A DNA stretch of 11,454 nucleotides from JAVVTQ01 sp036653595 (GTDB taxonomy: Bacteria; Bacillota; Clostridia; Oscillospirales; Ruminococcaceae), in contig JAVVTQ010000046.1 in the NCBI GenBank assembly GCA_036653595.1, positions 1 to 11,454 on the forward strand, read 5' to 3'. Shown piece by piece: positions 1-4,890 of this stretch. The notes under the pieces are model-generated. The model saw nothing but the letters and a program-made list of their open reading frames with translations, made no database searches and was not told the DNA's origin. The position numbers were made by a program, and so were the translations under genes. Positions within the stretch are counted from its first letter, which is position 1; each line of letters opens with the position of its first letter.

Positions 1-492
1 GATGACGGCTTGAAAGATTACGGCACTTGCGAGGATCTGATCTCCCTTATCTCTTGCCAGCAGTACCGCAAGTACAGGGGCGTTATTCCAAACGTGGATG
101 GCTGGTGGTGGACTTGTACAGCCTACAGCACCAAAGCCAACGGATATTCCTACGATGCCCGCTATGTCCACTCTGATGGCACTCTGAACAACGGCTATGC
201 TTACTATGGCAGCAGTGGTGTTCGTCCGCTTTGTACTCTTCAATCTGGTATCTTGGTATCTGTTATTGATGCAGCAGAGGGAGAAGAGCTGGAGAGCAGC
301 AGCGAGGATAGCGAAGCCATCCAGAGCGATGACGAACAAGAAACGCCGCCAGAATGGTTTGCAGACGATATACGCACACAAAAGATTATTGACAATTTCT
401 ATGATTGTATCGAAAAAGCACAGCAGCATTACAAGGAAACAGGCGATGGCTTTTCGGAGATTGTAAAAGCTATGGAAACAATCAAGTTTTAA
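1..492 (+). CDS. DUF6273-like phage protein, C-terminal part (5' end outside window)
   Basis: The frame is open from base 1, so the gene is cut by the window edge; a TTG at 10 is in frame but there is no reason to take it as the start. About 163 residues are visible. Residues near the beginning carry the signature DGWWWTCT, then a YDARYV segment, SDGTLNNGYAYYGSSGVRPL and a terminal strand. This matches the C-terminal half of DUF6273-type domains, which resemble the C-type-lectin/formylglycine-generating-enzyme fold (family knowledge). The domain is followed by an acidic stretch rich in E, S and D (about residues 93-120) and a helical tail. No signal peptide can be judged because the N-terminus is missing. 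Relatives are common in clostridial phages just upstream of late regulators, but their function is not established. A ligand-binding role is inference only. Confidence 0.75.
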   Translation, partial: DDGLKDYGTCEDLISLISCQQYRKYRGVIPNVDGWWWTCTAYSTKANGYSYDARYVHSDGTLNNGYAYYGSSGVRPLCTLQSGILVSVIDAAEGEELESSSEDSEAIQSDDEQETPPEWFADDIRTQKIIDNFYDCIEKAQQHYKETGDGFSEIVKAMETIKF

Positions 493-510
493 AAGGCGGT
501 TTTCCGCTTT
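493..510 (+). other. small stem-loop just upstream of a Shine-Dalgarno
   Basis: Directly after the stop codon at 490-492, AAGGCGG (493-499) pairs with CCGCTTT (504-510) across a TTTT loop, giving 7 bp with one G-U pair. It abuts the AAGGAGG at 511-517 that serves the next gene. There is no T-tract after it, so it is not a terminator. It might influence ribosome loading on the next gene or be incidental. Confidence 0.3.
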
Positions 511-526
511 AAGGAGGTTGCCGACA

Positions 527-646
527 ATGGCTAAATACAGAGGAAAATATAAAAAGTGCCGCTCTTGTGTTCATGCAGTTGAGCCGTTGATGGAATTAGG
601 GGTACTCGACAAATCGTGTAACTTGGAGGTGAATGATAGATTATGA
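527..646 (+). CDS. 39-residue cysteine-containing small phage protein
   Basis: This short gene begins with ATG at 527, nine bases after a strong AAGGAGG (511-517), and its TGA (644-646) overlaps the ATG of the methyltransferase gene in an ATGA junction, so translation of the two is probably coupled. The product starts MAKYRGKYKKCRSCVHAV and has Cys11, Cys14, His16 and Cys31. This spacing could bind one zinc ion, but a full zinc-finger consensus is not met. The first ten residues are basic (K/R-rich). I do not recognise a family. The good ribosome binding site and the overlap argue that it is real. A partner or nucleic-acid-binding role beside the methyltransferase is inference. Confidence 0.6.
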   Translation: MAKYRGKYKKCRSCVHAVEPLMELGVLDKSCNLEVNDRL

Positions 647-1188
647 ACAAAAATTCACAAATGTGTTTTCCTGATAAAAAAGTTCTTGATGTCGCATGTG
701 GAAGTAAAATGTTTTACTTTGACAAGAATGACCAGCGTGTGCTTTTCTGCGATAACAGGACAGTAGACACCACTCTATGCGATGGCCGAAAGTTTGTTGT
801 AGCGCCCGATGTTGAGTGTGACTTTACGAATCTGCCGTTTCAGGACGGCGGTTATCGCATGGTTGTGTTTGACCCTCCTCATCTTCTGTACAATACAGGA
901 AAAAGCAAGATGGCTGATGTATATGGCTCACTCAATCCAAGAGCGGAGCCTGCAGGGTATCAACCCATTAAGTATGGCTCTTTGTGCAATGGGTGGCAAG
1001 ATATGCTGCGCAAGGGCTTTTCAGAATGCTTTCGTGTCCTTGCCCCCGGTGGATTCTTAATTTTTAAATGGAATGAAACAGACATCCCTGTGAAAAAGAT
1101 TTTGGAACTCACGGACGAAAAGCCGTTGTTTGGAAATAGGAGCGGGAAAGCGAGCAAAACACATTGGATATGCTTCATTAGAAGCTAA
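643..1188 (+). CDS. class I SAM-dependent methyltransferase, DPPH type (phage)
   Basis: The 181-residue product has the class I methyltransferase hallmarks: motif I VLDVACGS (residues 14-21) for SAM binding, an acidic motif II in LFCDNR (about 35-39), and the catalytic-type motif IV VFDPPHLL (75-82). C-terminal strands include GGFLIFKWNE and THWICF. DPPH/DPPY motifs are typical of enzymes that methylate exocyclic amino groups of adenine or cytosine, so a DNA (or RNA) base is the likely target. A substrate cannot be read from the sequence, and no target-recognition domain is visible. The length matches the family of compact phage methyltransferases ending in an SKTHW motif. GGAGGT at 625-630 lies 12 bases from the ATG, somewhat far, and coupling to the upstream small gene probably helps. 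A likely role is protecting phage DNA from restriction (inference). Confidence 0.85.
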   Translation: MNKNSQMCFPDKKVLDVACGSKMFYFDKNDQRVLFCDNRTVDTTLCDGRKFVVAPDVECDFTNLPFQDGGYRMVVFDPPHLLYNTGKSKMADVYGSLNPRAEPAGYQPIKYGSLCNGWQDMLRKGFSECFRVLAPGGFLIFKWNETDIPVKKILELTDEKPLFGNRSGKASKTHWICFIRS

Positions 1189-1380
1189 TGCTTTAAAACT
1201 TCCACGATTCGATGAAGCGTGTATCGTCTTGCAAATCAAACGTTTCGACCGGAATTTTATGTACGGAAAGCAAGCAAATTGTGCGCAGAACTTCAAACGA
1301 ATAGCCGTGTCCCTGTTTCTCTACCGATTTGATGATATTGTTCGCTTGAGCATTAACAGGCTGCAAGGAGGATAAAAGAT
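1189..1380 (+). other. 192-base gap without a convincing gene
   Basis: Between the methyltransferase stop and the next start there is no ORF with both a plausible start and a ribosome binding site. One forward frame stays open from inside the methyltransferase gene to a TAA at 1373-1375 and would encode a basic peptide with repeated FDR/FDD segments, but it has no upstream Shine-Dalgarno and only a TTG buried in the preceding gene. The last bases (about 1366-1372) hold the ribosome binding site of the next gene. It may be the remnant of a decayed gene. Confidence 0.35.
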
Positions 1381-1656
1381 ATGACTGAAATTGCAAACAA
1401 AGAAAAACTGGAGCTTTTAAATCTGAGAAATAGAGTCAAGGCACAAAGAAAAGAGATTACGGTGCTGTTGGCCGAGGTCGAAGCTTACAAGAAGCGGTCG
1501 AAAAGTGAGCTGTCCAACATGTGCAATAAAGCAGAGAGCGAACGTTGTCAAGGCCTTGAAAAAAACTCGGAAACCTCATTCCTTTCATCGGGAATGAGCA
1601 AATCGGAGGAAAACATCAAATCAATCCGCGAAGAGTTCGGAGCACTGAGAGAGTGA
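1381..1656 (+). CDS. hypothetical coiled-coil phage protein
   Basis: ATG at 1381 lies seven to eight bases after AAGGAGG (in CAAGGAGGATAAAAG). The 91-residue product is highly charged. Residues 1-50 (EKLELLNLRNRV, then KAQRKEITVLLAEVEAYKKR) show heptad-like leucine/valine spacing typical of a coiled coil. The C-terminal half is hydrophilic, Ser/Glu-rich, with two cysteines at about 48 and 56. There is no membrane segment or enzymatic motif, and I do not recognise a family. Its position just before the late regulator is shared by many small accessory genes in clostridial phages, but no function can be assigned. Confidence 0.65.
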   Translation: MTEIANKEKLELLNLRNRVKAQRKEITVLLAEVEAYKKRSKSELSNMCNKAESERCQGLEKNSETSFLSSGMSKSEENIKSIREEFGALRE

Positions 1657-1727
1657 GAAGCAAAACACCGACTGGCTACAGCGGCGCAGTTAACACGCTT
1701 GTAAAGCCAATAGAACGGAGGAAATAA
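1653..1727 (+). CDS. possible 24-codon mini-ORF between coiled-coil gene and regulator
   Basis: A GTG at 1653 overlaps the TGA of the preceding gene (GTGA), and the frame runs 24 codons to TAA at 1725-1727, one base before the regulator's ATG. The peptide starts MRSKTPTGYSG and ends in basic residues. A GGAG at 1639-1642 could serve as a weak Shine-Dalgarno. The regulator's own site (CGGAGG) lies inside it. It may be a coupling peptide that keeps ribosomes moving into the regulator, or simply spacer. Evidence is positional only. Confidence 0.25.
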   Translation: MRSKTPTGYSGAVNTLVKPIERRK

Positions 1728-1728
1728 C

Positions 1729-2169
1729 ATGCCGGACTGGAAACAAAACGCTATATCTGATTTGAGAGAATACGAAAATGTGAAGCAATCGCTCACGGCC
1801 ATACCCGAACAGTACAAGGAAATCAATGCGCGCATTACGTCTATTCGCGCATCCGGCACCACGAGCACGCCCATACAGGGCGGATGCTCGGCACAAGAGG
1901 ATGCGATGATCAACGCCATCGACAAAAAGGAACGACTTCGAATCAACTACGGTGTGGCAAGGAGCAAGATTAATCGCATGGAGCGTGGGCTCAAGTCCCT
2001 ATCGGACAACGAGCGGCGCGTGTTAGAGCTCTTTTACATCAACCGCACAAACGATTACATAGATAGATTGTGCGAGGAGATGGGATATGAGCAGGCGCAG
2101 CTTTACAGGCTCAAAGATGCGGCAGTTAAAAAATTCACGCTTTCTATGTTCGGAATCGTCGACCTGTAA
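1729..2169 (+). CDS. phage late transcription regulator, sigma-70 region 4-like (DUF1492/RinA/ArpU type)
   Basis: The 146-residue product has an N-terminal helical part (about residues 1-90, with the heptad-like segment IDKKERLRINYGVARSKINRME) and a C-terminal helix-turn-helix at about 92-137: LSDNERRVLELFYINRT, then LCEEMGYEQAQLYRLKDAAVKKF. The SDNERRVLELFY pattern followed by an HTH is the signature of sigma-70 region 4-like phage regulators that activate late promoters in Firmicutes phages. CGGAGG sits just upstream of the ATG at 1729. It is the last gene before the promoter/terminator region and the packaging genes, the classic position for such a regulator. The TGATAA/TTATCA sites starting four bases after its stop are good candidates for its binding sites (inference). 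The exact family name is uncertain. Confidence 0.8.
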   Translation: MPDWKQNAISDLREYENVKQSLTAIPEQYKEINARITSIRASGTTSTPIQGGCSAQEDAMINAIDKKERLRINYGVARSKINRMERGLKSLSDNERRVLELFYINRTNDYIDRLCEEMGYEQAQLYRLKDAAVKKFTLSMFGIVDL

Positions 2170-2172
2170 AAA

Positions 2173-2206
2173 TGATAAAAACATGATAAGATTTATCACG
2201 ATTATC
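2173..2206 (+). promoter_or_regulatory. TGATAA/TTATCA half-site array (putative activator or operator site)
   Basis: TGATAA occurs at 2173-2178 and 2184-2189, 11 bases apart (about one helical turn). It is followed in inverted orientation by TTATCA at 2193-2198 and TTATC at 2202-2206. The middle pair forms an inverted repeat, TGATAA-GAT-TTATCA. The array ends two bases before the TG of an extended -10 and fills the position where a -35 element would be. It is therefore a likely binding site for an activator, plausibly the sigma-like protein encoded immediately upstream. Confidence 0.5.
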
Positions 2207-2207
2207 T

Positions 2208-2216
2208 TGCTATACT
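2208..2216 (+). promoter_or_regulatory. extended -10 promoter (TGCTATACT)
   Basis: TG at 2208-2209, one base, then TATACT at 2211-2216 make an extended -10 close to the TGnTATAAT consensus. No TTGACA-like -35 lies at the right distance (2188-2193 reads AAGATT), which fits a promoter needing an activator bound at the adjacent half-sites. Transcription would start at about 2222-2225, right at the foot of the following hairpin. Confidence 0.5.
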
Positions 2217-2224
2217 AAAAATAT

Positions 2225-2250
2225 AGAGCTGTCCCATGCGGGGCGGCTCT
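2225..2250 (+). other. 11-bp hairpin at the inferred 5' end of the transcript
   Basis: AGAGCTGTCCC (2225-2235) pairs completely with GGGGCGGCTCT (2240-2250) around an ATGC loop, with two G-U pairs at the RNA level. It is not followed by a T-tract, so it is not an intrinsic terminator. It begins about 9 bases after the -10, so it would sit at the extreme 5' end of the RNA, where hairpins stabilise transcripts or act on the polymerase. Confidence 0.6.
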
Positions 2251-2284
2251 TCCCATTTCTCCTCATGGCGCGCAGGCAGTCCGC

Positions 2285-2303
2285 GCCGCCATTGGCCGCC
2301 ATT
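2285..2303. repeat. two GCCGCCATT direct repeats, 10-bp period
   Basis: GCCGCCATT occurs at 2285-2293 and again at 2295-2303, separated by one G. An inverted copy of its core (ATGGCG, 2265-2270) lies just upstream. The closely spaced repeats upstream of the terminase genes could be a protein-binding site or just part of RNA structure. Confidence 0.4.
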
Positions 2304-2305
2304 AA

Positions 2306-2345
2306 AAAAACAAAGCCGAAGAATATCCTCGGCTTTGTTTTTGCA
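2306..2345. terminator. bidirectional intrinsic terminator
   Basis: AAAAACAAAGCCGA (2306-2319) and TCGGCTTTGTTTTT (2329-2342) are perfect 14-base complements around a 9-base loop. Read forward, the stem ends in GTTTTT. Read on the reverse strand, the T-run is even longer (seven Ts). It lies between the forward promoter unit and the 3' end of the reverse-strand hicB gene, whose stop begins at 2351-2353, so it can end both converging transcripts. Confidence 0.9.
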
Positions 2346-2350
2346 ATTAT

Positions 2351-2743
2351 TTAATCCACTAGTTTTAATTCATTTTTTATTGCTGTTTGCAAAAGTGCTG
2401 ATACGTTAATACCGGCTTTTTCAGCCTCAGTGTTGAGCCACGAGGGCAATGATACGTTACGGCGCACCGTGCGTCTTTCATTCGCTCTGCGATAAGCCGT
2501 AAAGTCGATATCAACTAATGAAACGACCTCCCCTACTTCGTGCGGTACGCTTTCAAGGGGCGTCGAGTCGGGGAGTACTTTTTTGTCATCCTGAATATCA
2601 ATTCCCATAATTCCAATAGCATCCCGCGCCATTTCGATGGCTTCCGCCAAATCGTCTCCCTGAGAGTTTATATCAAAGTCGGGAACGTATGCCATATAGC
2701 CACCATTGCATTTTGTAAATACAACCGGATATACCGATCTCAT
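2351..2743 (-). CDS. hicB: HicB family antitoxin
   Basis: The 130-residue product begins YPVVFTKCNGGYMAYVPDF (residues 5-23), followed by GDDLAEAIEMARDAI (29-43). This is the degenerate RNase-H-like HicB domain that binds and neutralises the HicA toxin. The C-terminus, RRNVSLPSWLNTEAEKAGINV and on to LLQTAIKNEL (about 94-126), is a ribbon-helix-helix-type DNA-binding segment, as found in HicB proteins that repress their own promoter. The start ATG has AAGGAGG just upstream on the reverse strand, 35 bases after the hicA stop, so the two genes form one operon read away from the packaging genes. The likely operator is the palindrome at 2973-3001. Inserted against the direction of the late genes, the pair behaves like a phage 'moron' or stabilising cassette. 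Confidence 0.92.
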   Translation of the reverse strand: MRSVYPVVFTKCNGGYMAYVPDFDINSQGDDLAEAIEMARDAIGIMGIDIQDDKKVLPDSTPLESVPHEVGEVVSLVDIDFTAYRRANERRTVRRNVSLPSWLNTEAEKAGINVSALLQTAIKNELKLVD

Positions 2744-2778
2744 CGTATGACCTCCTTTATTGAGTGATGCATTGGGGG

Positions 2779-2952
2779 CTATTTCAGCCCCCTCCGCTTG
2801 ATGATTTTCTTCGCAACCGCTTCCTTGATTTCGGTTTGCCTTGAAATCGGTTCGCAGTCCTTGCCGTTGGTATAGATGTCGTGGTTTCCCCCCTCTCGCT
2901 TGAAGTACCAGCCATTCTTTTCAAGGAGCTTTATCAAGTCTCTATGTTTCAT
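2779..2952 (-). CDS. hicA: HicA family mRNA-interferase toxin
   Basis: This 57-residue gene is found by reading the reverse strand upstream of hicB. It starts MKHRDLIKLLEKNGWYFKRE and contains GGNHDIYTNG (residues 21-30), PISRQTEIKEAVAKKIIK at 35-52, and ends RRGLK. This is the compact dsRBD-like HicA fold, with the conserved catalytic histidine at His24 in the GxxH motif and the usual P-x-R-x-x-E-I segment. HicA proteins cleave mRNAs in the absence of HicB. All key residues are present, so it looks functional. AAGGAGG lies a few bases before the ATG and the palindromic promoter/operator lies just upstream. The hicA-then-hicB order is the standard one. Confidence 0.92.
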   Translation of the reverse strand: MKHRDLIKLLEKNGWYFKREGGNHDIYTNGKDCEPISRQTEIKEAVAKKIIKRRGLK

Positions 2953-2972
2953 TACTGCTCCTCCTTATGTTC

Positions 2973-3001
2973 ACATAATACACATTAAGTGTGTATTATG
3001 T
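2973..3001. promoter_or_regulatory. palindromic operator of the hicAB operon
   Basis: ACATAATACACA (2973-2984) and TGTGTATTATGT (2990-3001) are perfect 12-base inverted repeats around TTAAG. The palindrome overlaps both the -10 and most of the spacer of the hicA promoter and reaches into its -35, ending 20 bases upstream of the hicA ATG. It is the expected target for autorepression by the HicB ribbon-helix-helix domain or the HicA-HicB complex. Confidence 0.8.
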
Positions 3002-3004
3002 CAA
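2975..3004 (-). promoter_or_regulatory. sigma-A-type promoter of hicAB
   Basis: On the reverse strand a consensus -35 TTGACA (3004-2999) is followed after 18 bases by TATTAT (2980-2975). This is a strong housekeeping-type promoter aimed at hicA. Its elements lie within or touch the palindromic operator, so repression by HicB would block polymerase directly. Confidence 0.75.
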
Positions 3005-3040
3005 GAGAAATAAGCTCTTTTCCAAAATAAAATTTAAAGC

Positions 3041-3067
3041 ATGGCGAGAATAGGACAAAGGAGTTGA
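3041..3067 (+). other. possible 8-codon leader ORF (MARIGQRS) overlapping the terS start
   Basis: ATG at 3041 opens an eight-codon frame whose TGA (3065-3067) overlaps the TTG proposed as the small-terminase start (TTGA), in the style of the other coupled genes here. The AAAGGAG at 3057-3063 lies inside it. No good Shine-Dalgarno precedes the ATG, so translation is uncertain. It could reload ribosomes onto the weak TTG start. Confidence 0.25.
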
Positions 3068-3552
3068 TAATCATAGAAAAGACAGCAAAGAAGAGGAGAG
3101 GGTGCCCGACTAAGTACAAAAAGGAATATTGTCGAAAGATAATTGAATTCTTTGACGTCGAGCCTCAAGAGACAACGACACGAGAAACATTTTATCCAAA
3201 TGGCAAATTGAAGAGCAAAGAGCAAATCGTAAATGCTCAGACGTTGCCAACATTTCAAGGCTTTGCGCACAAAATCTCCGTGCATGTCGACACACTTCAC
3301 GAGTGGTGCAAGGAATATGCGGAATTTTCCGAAGCTTACGCGCGCGCAAAGCAGCTGCAAGAGAATATCTGGTTAGTGAACGGGCTGAGCAATCTGTACA
3401 ATGCGCAGTTTGCAATGTTTTTCGGTAAGAATTGCCTCGGCTACCGCGACAAGAGTGAGCTGGATGTAGGAAACTCCGACGGCAAGGTCTTTAAGTTTGA
3501 GCTCAGCGTAATTGATAAGCTCGAAAGCGCGGAGCATGCGGATGAAACTTGA
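3064..3552 (+). CDS. terS: phage terminase small subunit
   Basis: The product (162 residues from TTG at 3064) has a basic N-terminus KKRRGCPTKYKKEYCRK (residues 9-25) matching the KRRGRPTKY start of many Firmicutes DNA-packaging proteins, with Cys in place of Arg. It continues through an HTH-like region, TFQGFAHKISVHVDTLHEWCK (about 63-83), and a central AYARAKQLQENIWLVNGL helix. It would bind the phage packaging site and feed DNA to the large subunit. It precedes and overlaps terL. The start is unclear. There is no in-frame ATG. TTG 3064 directly abuts AAAGGAG, which is too close, and the only other codons at good spacing are ATC or ATA. A coupled or rare start is possible. The frame is closed by TAA at 3028-3030. 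Confidence 0.85.
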   Translation: MIIIEKTAKKRRGCPTKYKKEYCRKIIEFFDVEPQETTTRETFYPNGKLKSKEQIVNAQTLPTFQGFAHKISVHVDTLHEWCKEYAEFSEAYARAKQLQENIWLVNGLSNLYNAQFAMFFGKNCLGYRDKSELDVGNSDGKVFKFELSVIDKLESAEHADET

Positions 3553-4888
3553 AATATATCGAAAGCAGAAGCTTTTCATCGACTCTTCTGCCGATGAGGT
3601 TCTTTATGGAGGTGCGGCAGGCGGAGGCAAAAGCTACGGTCAGCTTATAGATGCGCTCTTGTATGCACTCAAATACCCCAAAAGCAAGCAGCTTATATTG
3701 CGCCGCACATATCCGGAACTGGAGAAGTCGTTGATACGCACGCATTTGGAGTTTTATCCGCTTAAGGCAAAAACATCGCCCGAAGGCGTATATCAGTACA
3801 ACGCTTCGGCACACACCGGAATTTTCGACAATGGATCTATAATTGACTTTAGCTATTGCGCCAGCGAGAATGACGTTTACCGCTATCAATCGGCCGAGTA
3901 TGACGTCATAAGGTTTGATGAGCTAACTCACTTCACGCGGGAAATGTACATCTATCTGATGTCGCGCGTTCGCGGCACAAACGGATATCCAAAACAGATT
4001 AAAAGCACGACCAATCCCGGCAATGTCGGACACGCTTGGGTAAAGGAGAGATTTATCGACACCCTCAACCCAAATGAGGAAGCGACCATCGACGGGATGT
4101 CGCGTATCTTTATCCCTGCCACGGTAGAGGATAATCTCTATTTAGTAAAGAGCAATCCCAAATACATCAAGAGATTGGAAGCTCAGTCCGAAAAGGACTA
4201 TCAGGCATTGCGATATGGAAATTGGGACATATACGAAGGTCAGTACTTCACGGAATTTGACAGAAAGATACACGTGATTTCTCCTTTTTCGCTCCCTGAG
4301 CATTGGCGCAGATACTTTGTAATGGACTATGGGCTTGACATGCTGGCCGGCTACTGGATAGCTGTGGATGAGCAGAATTGCGCTTTTGTATACAGGGAGA
4401 TATATCAAAGCAATCTCATAATTTCAGCAGCGGCCGCGCTCATAAAAAACAGCACCTGCGAGGAGATAGAGCAATATATAGCCCCGCCAGACCTCAATAA
4501 CAGGAGGCAAGAAACCGGACGCAGCGCGGCCGAGATATTTGCCGACAACGGAATTCCTCTGACTCTCGCGGACAATAATCGCGTACAGGGTTGGTACGAC
4601 CTCAAAGAGTGGTTGAAGCCATTTGTGGGCGCGTTTGGAGAAAAGACGGCAAAGCTCAAAATATTCAATTGCTGCAAGAACCTCATAAGGTGCATTCCTG
4701 CACTGACACATGATTTGCACAATCCCAACGATACGGCACGCGACCCGCACGAGTATACCCACGCTCCGGACGCGCTCCGATATTTTGTAGCAAGCCGTCC
4801 GCTTCCAACCGGCAGCGCAAAGGCAATCGACTACGACGATGTTTCAGAGGAGATGCAATTAAATGACCTTATTGATTTTGGGAGGTAG
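3542..4888 (+). CDS. terL: phage terminase large subunit (ATPase-nuclease)
   Basis: This is the 448-residue packaging motor. Walker A is GGAAGGGKS (residues 23-31), Walker B is VIRFDE (122-127, with catalytic Glu127), and the coupling motif is KSTTNPGN (154-161). The C-terminal RNase-H-like nuclease shows acidic residues in VMDYG (Asp262), PPDLN (Asp317) and HAPDALRY (Asp410). All are intact. Length and motif order fit the Terminase_6/Terminase_3-type family. The start is taken as ATG 3542, seven bases after GGAG at 3531-3534. The ATG at 3536 is too close to that site, and a TTG at 3512 would lengthen the overlap without support. It overlaps the end of terS by 11 bases. The protein hydrolyses ATP to push DNA through the portal and cuts the concatemer. 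Confidence 0.95.
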   Translation: MKLEIYRKQKLFIDSSADEVLYGGAAGGGKSYGQLIDALLYALKYPKSKQLILRRTYPELEKSLIRTHLEFYPLKAKTSPEGVYQYNASAHTGIFDNGSIIDFSYCASENDVYRYQSAEYDVIRFDELTHFTREMYIYLMSRVRGTNGYPKQIKSTTNPGNVGHAWVKERFIDTLNPNEEATIDGMSRIFIPATVEDNLYLVKSNPKYIKRLEAQSEKDYQALRYGNWDIYEGQYFTEFDRKIHVISPFSLPEHWRRYFVMDYGLDMLAGYWIAVDEQNCAFVYREIYQSNLIISAAAALIKNSTCEEIEQYIAPPDLNNRRQETGRSAAEIFADNGIPLTLADNNRVQGWYDLKEWLKPFVGAFGEKTAKLKIFNCCKNLIRCIPALTHDLHNPNDTARDPHEYTHAPDALRYFVASRPLPTGSAKAIDYDDVSEEMQLNDLIDFGR

Positions 4889-4890
4889 GT

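Larger units (their letters stand above)
2222..2345 (+). ncRNA. candidate ~120-nt structured RNA (small RNA or cis-acting leader)
   Basis: The stretch runs from the inferred start of the extended -10 promoter to a strong terminator and has no gene with a ribosome binding site. Predicted elements in order are an 11-bp hairpin at 2225-2250, an unpaired CU-rich linker (TCCCATTTCTCCTC, 2251-2264), a GC-rich segment with a GGCGCG/CGCGCC stem (2267-2272 with 2282-2287) and two GCCGCCATT repeats, then the terminator hairpin with its T-rich tail. This is the usual build of a bacterial trans-acting small RNA. The linker contains CUCCUC, able to pair with GAGGAG-type Shine-Dalgarno sequences. Alternatives are an antitermination element acting on the same transcript, or a terminase recognition region. 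No expression evidence is available. Confidence 0.4.

Noticed and set aside
2265..2354. 29-codon ATG frame inside the candidate RNA, running through the terminator
   Set aside because: It is preceded by CTCCTC (the complement of a Shine-Dalgarno), not by a ribosome binding site, and crosses a strong terminator.
3003..3021. AAGAG/CTCTT stem after the hicAB operator
   Set aside because: Only five weak base pairs with a short T-run; not convincing as terminator or promoter element.
3028..3033. TAAAAT as a possible -10 for the packaging operon
   Set aside because: No -35 or extended -10 bases at suitable distance; in AT-rich spacer such hexamers are common by chance.
3512..3541. N-terminal extension of the large terminase from TTG 3512
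   Set aside because: GGAG at 3531-3534 is correctly spaced for ATG 3542; the upstream codons lie inside terS without their own ribosome binding site.
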